Source: DATEOR01 sp963841425 (GTDB lineage Bacteria; Actinomycetota; Thermoleophilia; Gaiellales; Gaiellaceae). Taken from it: 64,000 bases of DNA. The notes under the pieces are model-generated. The model saw nothing but the letters and a program-made list of their open reading frames with translations. It did not search any database and had not been told where the DNA came from. Made by a program: the position numbers and the translations under genes. Location: the NCBI GenBank assembly GCA_963841425.1, contig CAWJCL010000002.1, positions 1 through 64,000 on the forward strand. Reading direction: 5' to 3'. This document shows positions 24,483 to 33,032 of this stretch, one piece after another; position 1 is the first letter of the stretch; the number at the start of each line of letters is the position of its first letter.

Positions 24483-24518
24483 CGACGCAGAGGCCCGCAT
24501 CTGCGGGCCTCTGCGTCG
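24483..24518. terminator. Long GC-rich hairpin, probable bidirectional terminator
   Basis: A perfect 17-bp stem (CGACGCAGAGGCCCGCA paired with its reverse complement at 24502-24518) with a 2-base loop, between two converging genes. No T-run follows. Confidence 0.7.
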
Positions 24519-24563
24519 TGGCTTCGGCAGGCACTCGCCTGCAACTTCGTCTGGAGAACGCGT

Positions 24564-25931
24564 TCAGCCGACCGGCCGGAAGTACTTGTCCGCGACGTAG
24601 CGTCCGACCTTGCGTCCGAGGGCGGAGCCTTGCAGGTCGGAGTTGCGGAAGTGGAAGCCGACGAGGACACGCGCCCAGCCGACGTCCTTGACGACGTCGT
24701 GAAGTCGATTGTAGGTGCGGACGCGGGCCGCGTCCGGCAGGCCCGGCGCGCGGCTCGTGAGCGTGAGCGTGACCTTGTCGGTGCCGAAGAAGGCATCCAA
24801 CGCCTCGACGACCGCGGTGCTGTGGCAGGCGTGCGCGGACGGGTACTCGGGGAAGTTCGGCGTTGCGCCAAGCGGCTCCCATGTTGGGTCGGCCACTGTG
24901 TCCGGGTTGCTGTCCGTGTCCGCCACGTGGATCGCCTGGTAGGGGCGCCAGAACCAATAGTGATACTTGGCGTCGAAGCAGGCGATCATCGCGTCGCCGC
25001 CGGCGACGTGCGCCATCGCCAGCATGCGCGCGGTCTGCACCAGGTCGAGCCCCCGGTCGTGCGCGAGCTTCAGTAGGCCGTCGTTCCACTGGCGGATGTC
25101 GTGGTCGGTCCAGAAGCGGGCCTCGTTCGTCTGCTCAGGCGTCCTGCTCGTGCTGTTGAGGCTGCCCAACTCCTTGACCTGGTTGAAGTCGCCAGCGTAC
25201 TCCTGGCTGGTCAGCGCATTGGGGCCGTCGGGCCGGAACTGCGAAGCCCTCCGGAGGGCAAGCGGCCGCATCCCGGGAAGGCACAGCCCGAGCACGGCTC
25301 CCGTGGCGTTGGGTTGCCAGACCCCGGGGCCGGGTGCGGGCGGACCCAGGTCCTGGAGCGTGGTGCTGCAGCCGCGGCCGTCGTTTACGCGCAGCGCGAG
25401 CACGGCTCGCGCGACCTTCTGGCCCACGTCGATCCCGTTCTGCTTTGCCGCCTGCTTCGCCGAGGTCCCGTCGGGGATGGCCGCCATGTAGGCGCTGTAG
25501 TCGTTGTCGAGGATCGTCTGGTCGGCGCCGAGCTGTGGCTGCAGCCCGGTCAGCGTGTCGTACGCCGCGGTTGCGATCGCGGCCTCAGCTGAGGTGTTTG
25601 CCGGCGCGGTCGGCGTGGTCGCATACGGCCGATAGCGGCCCTCGATCGCCACTGCGGCGTCGTAGATCGCGGCGTGGGCAATGCCCATGTAGACGGCCGC
25701 CTCGCCGGGGAACTTGTTGCCGAAGTTCTCGGTGCCGAACACCCCACCCGGACCGGCCGGGACGATCGCACATCGCGCCTCGGTACTCCAGAACGCGACC
25801 GGCGTCGCCGCTGCGGGGTAACCGGGAGGCGCACACTGAGTGGTCGGCGGTGTCGCCCCGGCACCGGGTCCGGCACCGATGAAGACGACCGCGGCGAGAA
25901 CACTAACGAGAACGGTGATGCGGAGTTTCAT
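24564..25931 (-). CDS. Secreted vanadium-dependent haloperoxidase-like (PAP2 superfamily) protein
   Basis: A 455-residue protein with a Sec signal peptide (ITVLVSVLAAVVFIGAGPGAGA) and a helical core. The PAP2/vanadium site motifs are visible: CFDAKYHYWFWRPYQAI (KxxxxxxRP, vanadate-binding Lys/Arg), NFPEYPSAHACHSTAVV (PSGH-like with His), and WARVLVGFHFRNSDLQGSALG (final Arg/His region). Family members oxidise halides with peroxide or are phosphatase-like proteins. It follows a small gene with a 4-base overlap. Confidence 0.88.
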   Translation of the reverse strand: MKLRITVLVSVLAAVVFIGAGPGAGATPPTTQCAPPGYPAAATPVAFWSTEARCAIVPAGPGGVFGTENFGNKFPGEAAVYMGIAHAAIYDAAVAIEGRYRPYATTPTAPANTSAEAAIATAAYDTLTGLQPQLGADQTILDNDYSAYMAAIPDGTSAKQAAKQNGIDVGQKVARAVLALRVNDGRGCSTTLQDLGPPAPGPGVWQPNATGAVLGLCLPGMRPLALRRASQFRPDGPNALTSQEYAGDFNQVKELGSLNSTSRTPEQTNEARFWTDHDIRQWNDGLLKLAHDRGLDLVQTARMLAMAHVAGGDAMIACFDAKYHYWFWRPYQAIHVADTDSNPDTVADPTWEPLGATPNFPEYPSAHACHSTAVVEALDAFFGTDKVTLTLTSRAPGLPDAARVRTYNRLHDVVKDVGWARVLVGFHFRNSDLQGSALGRKVGRYVADKYFRPVG

Positions 25932-26200
25932 TGTTTCTCCTTTCCCGACGGGATCGCCTCGACGATGCGCAACGGGTCGAGCCGGGCCCGCTGAGCGACC
26001 AGCGCGGCGTCACGACCGGAGCACGCGGCGAATGTGAAGAAGCAGATCTCGTCCTCGGGGACGTGGATGGATCCCTCGAAGCCGACGCGCGTCCCCTCGA
26101 GCGTCATCGCCTCGGCGGCCGAGTGCGCCCGCCGCTCCCGCGCTCGGCGCTCACCAGCGGCGCCACGGGCGAGGAACGTCTCAACGAGGTAGCTCGGCAC
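25928..26200 (-). CDS. Small conserved-looking protein coupled to the haloperoxidase-like gene
   Basis: A 90-residue protein: PSYLVETFLARGAAGERRARERRAHSAAEAMTLEGTRVGFEGSIHVPEDEICFFTFAACSGRDAALVAQRARLDPLRIVEAI. The pattern resembles the DUF4242-like small proteins found next to regulators in actinobacteria. ATGA overlap with the haloperoxidase-like gene suggests co-expression; a LuxR regulator lies 24 bp downstream of the stop of the next gene upstream, so these three may be linked. Confidence 0.72.
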   Translation of the reverse strand: MPSYLVETFLARGAAGERRARERRAHSAAEAMTLEGTRVGFEGSIHVPEDEICFFTFAACSGRDAALVAQRARLDPLRIVEAIPSGKEKQ

Positions 26201-26224
26201 GCGACCGACCGTAGGCGGTCGTGC

Positions 26225-29023
26225 TCAGCTTGAAATCGTGAGTCCCCCTGAACTTTGCTCGCCCGCTTCGCCTGGCCGGTATACGCGTGCGAGTTCCGTG
26301 CGCGAGCGGACGCCGAGCTTGGCGTACACGTGCGAGAGATGCGTCTCGACGGTCCGCTCGCCCACGAAGAGGGCGGCCGCGACCTCCCGGTTCGTGCGAC
26401 CCTCGGCGACAAGCGCTGCGACGCGGCGCTCGGCGGCTGTCATTCCTTCCTCTCGTCTGCGCCCGCCGATCCTGCCGAGCTCCGCCCGCGCGTTCGCGGC
26501 CCAGCCGAGGGCACCGATCATCTCGAAAGCCTCGAGTGCGGCCGCGATCGCTTCGCGCGCGTCGCGCTTCTGTCGCGTGCGGCGTCTGACGATCCCGAGC
26601 GCCAGCAGTGACCGGGCGCCTCCGAATGGGTCGCCCACCGCCTCGTGTTCGCCCACAGCTTGCTCGAGCAGCACGAGCGCCTCCTCGACGTCGCCACGTG
26701 CGGCGGCGACCAGCCCGCGGCAGCGGGTGACTTCGACGAGCACGCGCTCGCGTCCGAGGCGTGCCGCGGCCGCCTCCCACTGATCGAGCAGGTCGACGGC
26801 GTCGCCGATCCGACCGACCGCAAGCAGCGCCTCGGCGTACTCCGCGCGCCACCAGAAGTCGCTCGGATCACGGACACCGGCGCGGTATCTGCCCTGTTCG
26901 GCGGCTGCAAAGCGAGCGACGGCCTCGTGCGACTGCCCGCTCCAGGCGGCAACGAGCCCCAGCACGCCTTCCTGGCCGGCGAGGAACAACGGCTGTGCGT
27001 GCGCAAGTGCGCGACTCTGCTCCGCGAGCTCGCGCGCACGGTCGAGCTCGCCGCGGTGGGCGGCGATCCGCGCGACGACCCAGATCGCGAGCGGATGCTC
27101 GTGCTCGTCGATCGTGTACTGGTGGCTGATCTCTCGTTGGCGCTCGGCATAGTCGGCGGCGAGCGCGAGCCGCCCGGCCGCAAGCTCGACGAGGCTCAGG
27201 TACCAGAGCGCGTCCGCGCTCCTCCGCTCGTCCCGCTCGCTCAGATCCGGGTACAAACCCTCGAGCAGCATCCGCGCGCGATCCAGCTTTCCGGACCAGA
27301 TGAGTACTCGGGCCAGTCTGAAAGCAGTCTCGAGACGCTCGCGAGGATCGTCGACGCGGTCCGCGAGCTCGTGCGCCTGCTGCACGAGCTCGACCGCATC
27401 CGGCTCGGCGCCGCTGAAGCGAAGGTAGCCGAGCGTCGCGAGGGCTCGGGCACGCAGGGCGTCGTCGCCGAGCTCCACGGCGAGCTCGAGCGCTGAGCGA
27501 GCGTGCTCCTCAGCGGAACCAATCCCTTCGGTGCGACGAACTTCCGACCCGAGCCAGTGGTGAATCGCCCCCTGCAGGGAAGGATCGGACTCCGCCTCGG
27601 CAAGCGCCTCCCGGCGCAGAACGATCGCGTGTTCGATGTGCGCGCTCTCTACAAGGTCACTGAGGAGGACAAGCGCCTCTGCATGCTCGCGGCCTTTGGA
27701 CGCGGTTCGCAAGAGCTCGTCTGCGTGGGCTCGGGCCCGGCTCACGTCACCGGCGCGGAGCTGCATGCGCGCAGCTGCGATCGCCCGGCGGTGCCGGTCC
27801 GGGCCCGCGCCCGAGGGCGTGAGGTGGAGCGCGTGCTCGGCCAACTCGGCGGCGGTGACGCTCGCCCCTCGGGTCGCTGCGACTGCCGCTGCGTCGTCGA
27901 GGTCCGCAGCCACATCCGCGTCCGGAGCCTGCGACGAGAGAGCGAGGTGTCGTGCCCGGGCGAGCGGATCATCGACCATGCCCGCGAGGAGCCGATGCGC
28001 ACCTCGCCTGCCCTCGACCGGCAGCTCTTGATAGAGAGCTGACGCCAGCAGCGGGTGCGTGAAGCGGATGACCGTGTCAGCACGCGCGATCACACCTGCG
28101 GCGAAGGCCGGGGCGAGCGCAGCCTCGGAAACACCCGCAGCACCGAGCATCGCGGGCGAGGCACGACCACTCACGGCGACGATCGACAGCGCCGCACGCG
28201 TCGCCGGCATCAGATCGCCGACCCGGCCGCGCACGAGCTCCTCCAGGCTCTTTGGAACGTGAACGGGCCGGGTCGGATCTCGCTCTGTATCTTCGGCCTC
28301 GAACGCGCGTGCGAGCTCGAGCGCGTAGAACGGGTTACCGCCTGACGTCTCGTGGAGACGTATGAGGGTCGGACGCGGGAAGGCGCGCCCGAGCCGCGCC
28401 AGGAGGAGCTGCTGGGTTGCGCCAACGCTGAGAGGGCCGACGTGCACCGGCTCCAACCGTTCGGCACCGATCGCCTGCTCGATCGCTCCCGACGGCAGGC
28501 CCATGCCGATCCGACGAGCGAGCAAGAGCCCGAGGTTCGCGTCGCTCAACCGGCGCAGGGCAAACGCGAGAGCCCGCGCCGACGCGTCGTCAAGCCACTG
28601 GACGTCGTCGATCGCCACGAGAAGGCGGGTGTCTCGTGAGAGCGACTCCAGGGCGCCCCGGGTAGCGAGCCCGAGAGTACGCGGATCTAACCTTTCTCCG
28701 GCTTGGTCTTCGCGAGCGAGCGCGATCTCGAATGCGCGCCGACGGGGGCCCGGCAAGGCAGGCAGCACCTCGTCGAGCACATCTTCGAACAGATCGCCCA
28801 GCCCGACATGGACGAGCCTGCGCTCGGCCTCAGCGGGGCGCGACCAGAGAACGCGTAGTTCCCGGGAGCGCGCGTGCTCGACAGCCGCAAGCCAGAGGGT
28901 GGACTTCCCGATGCCCGCCTCGCCCTCGAGCACGAGCGAACTGAACCCTTCGTCTGTCCGATCGACGAAGGCGAGGACGGAGGCCAGCTCCCCTTCGCGA
29001 CCCACGATCTCCAACGCCGTCAT
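26225..29023 (-). CDS. Large AAA-ATPase LuxR-family transcriptional regulator (LAL type)
   Basis: A 932-residue protein. Residues ~8-260 are an AAA ATPase: Walker A VLEGEAGIGKSTLW and Walker B RLLVAIDDVQWLDD. A long alpha-helical TPR-like region (~350-850) follows, and the C-terminus has a LuxR helix-turn-helix (MTAAERRVAALVAEGRTNREVAAALFVGERTVETHLSHVYAKLGVRSR). Such regulators bind ATP and ligands and activate nearby operons. ATG 29023 is chosen because it begins just before the ATPase domain; the frame is open further upstream but not gene-like. It lies directly upstream of the secreted haloperoxidase pair. Confidence 0.9.
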   Translation of the reverse strand: MTALEIVGREGELASVLAFVDRTDEGFSSLVLEGEAGIGKSTLWLAAVEHARSRELRVLWSRPAEAERRLVHVGLGDLFEDVLDEVLPALPGPRRRAFEIALAREDQAGERLDPRTLGLATRGALESLSRDTRLLVAIDDVQWLDDASARALAFALRRLSDANLGLLLARRIGMGLPSGAIEQAIGAERLEPVHVGPLSVGATQQLLLARLGRAFPRPTLIRLHETSGGNPFYALELARAFEAEDTERDPTRPVHVPKSLEELVRGRVGDLMPATRAALSIVAVSGRASPAMLGAAGVSEAALAPAFAAGVIARADTVIRFTHPLLASALYQELPVEGRRGAHRLLAGMVDDPLARARHLALSSQAPDADVAADLDDAAAVAATRGASVTAAELAEHALHLTPSGAGPDRHRRAIAAARMQLRAGDVSRARAHADELLRTASKGREHAEALVLLSDLVESAHIEHAIVLRREALAEAESDPSLQGAIHHWLGSEVRRTEGIGSAEEHARSALELAVELGDDALRARALATLGYLRFSGAEPDAVELVQQAHELADRVDDPRERLETAFRLARVLIWSGKLDRARMLLEGLYPDLSERDERRSADALWYLSLVELAAGRLALAADYAERQREISHQYTIDEHEHPLAIWVVARIAAHRGELDRARELAEQSRALAHAQPLFLAGQEGVLGLVAAWSGQSHEAVARFAAAEQGRYRAGVRDPSDFWWRAEYAEALLAVGRIGDAVDLLDQWEAAAARLGRERVLVEVTRCRGLVAAARGDVEEALVLLEQAVGEHEAVGDPFGGARSLLALGIVRRRTRQKRDAREAIAAALEAFEMIGALGWAANARAELGRIGGRRREEGMTAAERRVAALVAEGRTNREVAAALFVGERTVETHLSHVYAKLGVRSRTELARVYRPGEAGEQSSGGLTISS

Positions 29024-29105
29024 TCCGTTCAACCGATCGTGACAGAGCCGCTGATAAACACAACCTAAACGCGGCTTCAGCGCAGCGAAGGAGTTCGGCG
29101 TGTCG

Positions 29106-29741
29106 TCAATAGCGACAACGAAAATGGAGTCTTTGTGGAGCCTCGTGGTCGCAACCAATGGAAAGCGATTGCAAAGGAGACCTCGGCTCCGAGTTCGACC
29201 GCGACGGCATCCACTCTCGATCTTCGCGTGCCGGCGGCGGCCAATACCAGCGCAGGTACATCGCGGCAGCCAGGGCGTTCGACCAGGGCCGTGGCGTGAG
29301 TAGCGGTGCTTCCTTTGGAGCTCTGCTCGGGTGCCAGATGATTTCCCACAGGTGGCCATCAGGATCACGGAAGTAGCCGGAGTAGATCCCCCACGGTCGG
29401 TCGTGGGCCGGTGTGATCGTGGCACCCGCGGACGCCGCCCTCTCCAGCAACCCGTCCACCTCGTTGCGGCTACGAACGAGTTGCGCGAGGCTGAACTCGC
29501 CGCTTTGCGGCGGCGCAAGAGGAATCGCCGCGTCCTTCGCCAGATCTTCGCGCGGGTAGAGGTTGAGCATCGGGCCGCCGTCGAGCTTGAACATCGCGAT
29601 GGCGCCGTTCGCCCCGGTGCTCTCGTCCCTCCATTCCGTCCCGATGATGCCCTTCGACTCGAGGCCGAGATCGCGATAGAACGCAAGCGCACGTCCGAGG
29701 TCGGCCACCGCCAAGGTGATCACGTCCAGCCGAGGTTCCAC
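29106..29741 (-). CDS. VOC/glyoxalase-family protein with unusual C-terminal tail
   Basis: From GTG 29741 the first ~140 residues are a clean VOC protein: VEPRLDVITLAVADLGRALAFYRDLGLESKGI, KLDGGPMLNLYPREDLAKD, ATITPAHDRPWGIYSGYFRDPDGHLWEIIWHP. After HPSRAPKEAPLL the sequence becomes Arg/Ser/Pro-rich with no relation to the family, and relatives stop about there. This suggests that the original 3' end was replaced by other DNA, or that a stop was lost. ATG 29795 is an alternative start. Total 211 residues. Confidence 0.75.
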   Translation of the reverse strand: MEPRLDVITLAVADLGRALAFYRDLGLESKGIIGTEWRDESTGANGAIAMFKLDGGPMLNLYPREDLAKDAAIPLAPPQSGEFSLAQLVRSRNEVDGLLERAASAGATITPAHDRPWGIYSGYFRDPDGHLWEIIWHPSRAPKEAPLLTPRPWSNALAAAMYLRWYWPPPAREDREWMPSRSNSEPRSPLQSLSIGCDHEAPQRLHFRCRY

Positions 29742-29938
29742 CGTTTCGTTTCTGCCCGACGCGGCGGTAGCTAACCTGCGATCGTCCGCGCGCATCAAGG
29801 GTCGCACGGCCGTGCGACTTCGTCGTCGAGTTCTGGCGTCGAATCCCGCCGGATCGTGCGGAAGCCCCTCACGCGGCTTTTGTGCCGCGACTGGAGCTTT
29901 CATGCTCACGCCCGGCGAGCCAGCCGGAATTGCGACGG

Positions 29939-30886
29939 CTATTCGCCGTCCCAGTAGTCGAGCTCGGGCAGACGCGTCATCAGGCCGACGCCGCGGAAAT
30001 AGACCTTCTTCGAGCGCGGGTACCAGGCGATGTCGTTCGGCTCGCGCGTGCCGTAGGCGAGTAGCCTCATCCCGTCGGCGCCCGCGCGGAAGGCGTGACC
30101 GACGCGCGTGCGCGGCGGGCGCGCGACCACCGAGCCGGCCCGCACCGGGTGCTCCTCCTCGCCGAGGATGCAGACGCCGTCGCCCTCGAGAACGACGAAG
30201 ACCTCCTCCTCCGAAGCGTGGCAGTGCACCGGGCAATTGAGCTTGCCGCGCGGGATGTCCGAGTGGTTGAGCCCAGTTTCGACCGAACCCGCGGCCGCGC
30301 CGAGCTCGCGCGAGCTGTCGCCGAACTCGCCGCGGTCTAGGAGCTCCGGCTCGACGTCCTCGAGCCGGACGACGTTCGGGGGCCGCTCGCCGGGCTCGGG
30401 CAGCCCCGGCTCGGGCAGCGCGCCCTCGAGCTCCCACTGATGCGTCAAGTCGACGTCGAAGAGCGACGGGCCCATACCGACCTTCTCGATGCGCGGGAAC
30501 CAGTCGTAGCCGCCCGCCCCCGAGCGACGCGCGTTCCCGTAGGCAAGCACGTCGAGGCCGTGCGGCCCGGCGACGAGCGTGTGCGCCGGCCCAGTCGCCA
30601 GGTGGACAAGGCAGGTCCCCGGGCCGACCTCACAGACGACGTCCTCGCCTGGCTCGGTGCGCTGCCACGAAAGGCCCGAGCCGCCGAGCACGAAGAAGAT
30701 CTCCTCGTGATCGCCGTGGGAGTGGAGCGGTGTCGAGCGGCAGCCGGGATGGATGCGGATGCGGTTCACGCCGACGCCGACCGTGCCGGCGGCTTCGCCC
30801 AGGTACCGCCAGGCGGAGTGGATGCTTCCCTCCTCGTGGTCATGCTCCTCGACGTCGTCCCAGTGGGCGATGTTGGGATGACTCAC
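29939..30886 (-). CDS. Bicupin protein
   Basis: A 315-residue protein with two cupin domains. The first (about residues 30-130) has RIHPGCRSTPLHSHGDHEEIFFVLGGSG, the HxH-x(3)-E metal motif of a double-stranded beta-helix. The second (about residues 185-290) has LNCPVHCHASEEEVFVVLEGDGVCI, again HxH and Glu. GTG 30886 is used as start. Bicupins include oxalate-metabolising and sugar-isomerising enzymes; no substrate can be given. It overlaps no neighbour. Confidence 0.85.
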   Translation of the reverse strand: MSHPNIAHWDDVEEHDHEEGSIHSAWRYLGEAAGTVGVGVNRIRIHPGCRSTPLHSHGDHEEIFFVLGGSGLSWQRTEPGEDVVCEVGPGTCLVHLATGPAHTLVAGPHGLDVLAYGNARRSGAGGYDWFPRIEKVGMGPSLFDVDLTHQWELEGALPEPGLPEPGERPPNVVRLEDVEPELLDRGEFGDSSRELGAAAGSVETGLNHSDIPRGKLNCPVHCHASEEEVFVVLEGDGVCILGEEEHPVRAGSVVARPPRTRVGHAFRAGADGMRLLAYGTREPNDIAWYPRSKKVYFRGVGLMTRLPELDYWDGE

Positions 30887-30948
30887 GCCGGCAGTATCCG
30901 TGCGCCGAGCGCCTCCGCGCAACGCGCGGCGGCGACCGGCCGGCGAGA

Positions 30949-31521
30949 CTAGTCGCCGCTGCTCGCCAGGGTCGGATGGTCGGTGGGATAGACGCCGACC
31001 GCGAATCCGTACATGGTGCCGCCCGACCGCGGAAGCTGGTCGAATTCGTCCACCAACTCGGCCATCCGCTCCCAGAACTCCGACGCCTGTGCCTCGTTAA
31101 TGCGCGCGTGCCGGATGAAGCCCCACAGCTTCCCGTCGCGGTACGCGGCCGCCGACTCCCGAGCCGCGACCTCGAAGTCGTTGAAGTCGCGAGGCATCTC
31201 GTCGCCCTCCGGGCTGCGCTCGACGCCGACGTAGAACATCCGTGCCGTGCGGCCGTAGAAGCGTTCCTCGATCGCCCGAACGCGCCGCGTCCGCACGACC
31301 TGGAGCAGTCCCGCCTCGGTGAGCACCTTGACGTGATGGGCGACGGTGCTCCTCGGCCGCCCGAGTGCCACCGCCAGTTCGTTGACCGTCGCCGCCCGCT
31401 CCTGGAGCAGGCCCAGGATCGCAGTGCGTAGTGCATGACCGATGGCTTTCACCTCGGACGGCTCGGTGAGCGCGATCCGATCCGCGAGGTCGTAGTCGGG
31501 TGGAGTCGGGTTGCGGTCCAC
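30949..31521 (-). CDS. ArsR-like winged-helix regulator with ligand-binding C-terminal domain
   Basis: A 190-residue protein: residues ~20-100 form an ArsR-like winged helix (AIGHALRTAILGLLQERAATVNELAVALGRPRSTVAHHVKVLTEAGLL). The C-terminal half (RMFYVGVERSPEGDEMPRDFNDFEVAARES, then FWERMAELVDEFDQLP) is a longer helical domain. It is divergent from a dienelactone-hydrolase-like gene, with a dyad in between, so it probably controls that pair. Confidence 0.85.
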   Translation of the reverse strand: MDRNPTPPDYDLADRIALTEPSEVKAIGHALRTAILGLLQERAATVNELAVALGRPRSTVAHHVKVLTEAGLLQVVRTRRVRAIEERFYGRTARMFYVGVERSPEGDEMPRDFNDFEVAARESAAAYRDGKLWGFIRHARINEAQASEFWERMAELVDEFDQLPRSGGTMYGFAVGVYPTDHPTLASSGD

Positions 31522-31535
31522 AGCGCGAATAGACT

Positions 31536-31551
31536 AACGTTGCGAAACGTT
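31536..31551. promoter_or_regulatory. Dyad AACGTT-GCGA-AACGTT between divergent regulator and hydrolase genes
   Basis: Two identical palindromic AACGTT hexamers with a 4-base spacer, in the 63-bp gap between the regulator and the hydrolase. Probable operator for the ArsR-like protein. Confidence 0.6.
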
Positions 31552-31584
31552 CCAAGTTTTTGGATCAATCCAGAGGAGGATCGG

Positions 31585-32172
31585 ATGAGCGAGGTTCTGC
31601 TGTACCACCACGTGCAGGGGCTAACAGGAGGGGTGCGGTCGTTCGCCGACGAGTTGCAGCAGGCGGGACACACGGTGCACGCCCCCGACCTGTTCGACGG
31701 GCGGACGCTCGGGACGCTCGAGGAGGGCATGGCCTTCGCCCGCGAAGCGGGGTTCGACGCGCTGGCCGACCGCGGCGTGGCTGCCGCTGAGGAGATCGGT
31801 CCCGACATCGTCTACGCCGGGTTCTCGTTCGGAGTCATGATCGCGCAACGGCTCGCGCAGACCCGTCCCAGCGCCCGCGGCGCCGTGCTCATGTACTCCT
31901 GCCTCCCGGTCTCGGAGTTCGGCGAGGCGTGGCCCGACGGTCTCCCGGTTCAGGTGCACGGCAAGGAGGGTGACGACCTCTTCCTCGAGGACATCGATGC
32001 CGCTCGTGCCCTAGTTGACTCGAGCGAGGGCGCGGAACTGTTCCTCTATCCGGGGACGGAGCACCTGTTCGCCGACTCCTCACTCGCGACGTACGATCCC
32101 GGCGCCGCGGCATTGCTCACCCAGCGCGTGCTGGCGTTCCTCGACAAGGTCGACGCCGACGAGAAGGATTGA
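31585..32172 (+). CDS. Dienelactone-hydrolase-like alpha/beta hydrolase
   Basis: A 195-residue protein of the dienelactone hydrolase family. It starts MSEVLLYHHVQGLTGGVRSFADELQQAGHTVHAPDLFDGRT, with YAGFSFGVMIAQRLA where the nucleophile elbow reads G-F-S-F-G (Ser as nucleophile; classical DLH has Cys), and LFLYPGTEHLFADSS containing the catalytic His. ATG 31585 follows GAGGAGG. It would hydrolyse lactones or esters; the divergent regulator suggests substrate-induced expression. Confidence 0.87.
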   Translation: MSEVLLYHHVQGLTGGVRSFADELQQAGHTVHAPDLFDGRTLGTLEEGMAFAREAGFDALADRGVAAAEEIGPDIVYAGFSFGVMIAQRLAQTRPSARGAVLMYSCLPVSEFGEAWPDGLPVQVHGKEGDDLFLEDIDAARALVDSSEGAELFLYPGTEHLFADSSLATYDPGAAALLTQRVLAFLDKVDADEKD

Positions 32173-32280
32173 ACGCCCTCCATCGCGAGGATCGCGCGGG
32201 TGCCGCCCTCCGAGCCGGCGATGCGGCTGGGACGCGAGGCTCGGGTAAGCGGCCTGCTCGACGGGGTAGTGAGAAGATGC

Positions 32281-32982
32281 GTGCGGATCCACGAGCTGAC
32301 GCTTGCGACGAGCGATGTCGCCGGCCAGGCGGCGTTCTGGGGGGAGAGACTCGAGCTCCCCGTGCGCGAGTCCGGCGACGGCCAGATCGAGGTCTCGCTG
32401 CAGGCTTCGACAATTCGCTTCGAACCCGCTCCGCCGGAGCTCGAGGCCCACTACCACTTCGCAATCAACGTCCCGCGCCGGTCGATCGAGAAGGCCGCGG
32501 CCTGGATCGAACAGCGCCACGAGCTGCTTGCCTTCCACTGTGACCCTGACGTGGACGAGGGCGCGACAATCACGCACACCGACCGCGGAGCATCCGCGCT
32601 CTATTTCCTCGACGCCGGCGGGAACGTGGTCGAGTTCATTGCCAACGATCATCTCGACAATGCCTCCGAGGCGCCCTTCGGCCCCGCCTCGTTGCTCGGG
32701 GTCGCCGAGATCGGAGTCGCGACGGCCGATACCGCTGCAACCGGAGCCGCGATCCAGGAAACGCTCTCGGCCGAGGTTCTCTGGGGCGGCCGAGAGGGAT
32801 GGTTGCTAAGGGCGATCGGCGACGATCACGGCGTCGTGATCGTCGCCCCGAGCGGACGCGGCTGGATCCCCATCGGCCTCCCCGCGCGGCCGCTGCCAAC
32901 CACCATCGTCGCGGTCGCAGCGCAGTCCGCCGAGCTCACCCTCCCCGAAGGTCCCTACCACATCCACGCCGTCGCGCACTAA
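32281..32982 (+). CDS. VOC-type dioxygenase-like protein, two repeats
   Basis: A 233-residue protein from GTG 32281 with two VOC-like modules: RIHELTLATSDVAGQAAFWGERLELPVRESGDGQ and later TITHTDRGASALYFLDAGGNVVEFIANDHLDN (residues ~1-120), then GVAEIGVATADTAATGAAIQETLSAEVLWGG (residues ~135-160). The first module contains a typical DAGGNVVEF end with Glu. It may be a lyase, isomerase or metal-binding thiol transferase. Start uncertain (ATG 32221 also in frame). Confidence 0.78.
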   Translation: MRIHELTLATSDVAGQAAFWGERLELPVRESGDGQIEVSLQASTIRFEPAPPELEAHYHFAINVPRRSIEKAAAWIEQRHELLAFHCDPDVDEGATITHTDRGASALYFLDAGGNVVEFIANDHLDNASEAPFGPASLLGVAEIGVATADTAATGAAIQETLSAEVLWGGREGWLLRAIGDDHGVVIVAPSGRGWIPIGLPARPLPTTIVAVAAQSAELTLPEGPYHIHAVAH

Positions 32983-33007
32983 AGAGGGGCGCGCGAGGTT
33001 TAGCGTC

Positions 33008-33022
33008 TAGACGACCGGTCTA
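33008..33022. promoter_or_regulatory. Dyad TAGAC-GACC-GGTCTA upstream of the TetR gene
   Basis: TAGAC and GGTCTA form an imperfect inverted repeat about 10 bp upstream of GTG 33033, matching the usual TetR operator layout (TAGACCGGTCTA type). It also overlaps a TCTAAT -10-like element. Confidence 0.55.
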
Positions 33023-33032
33023 ATACAGCCCT

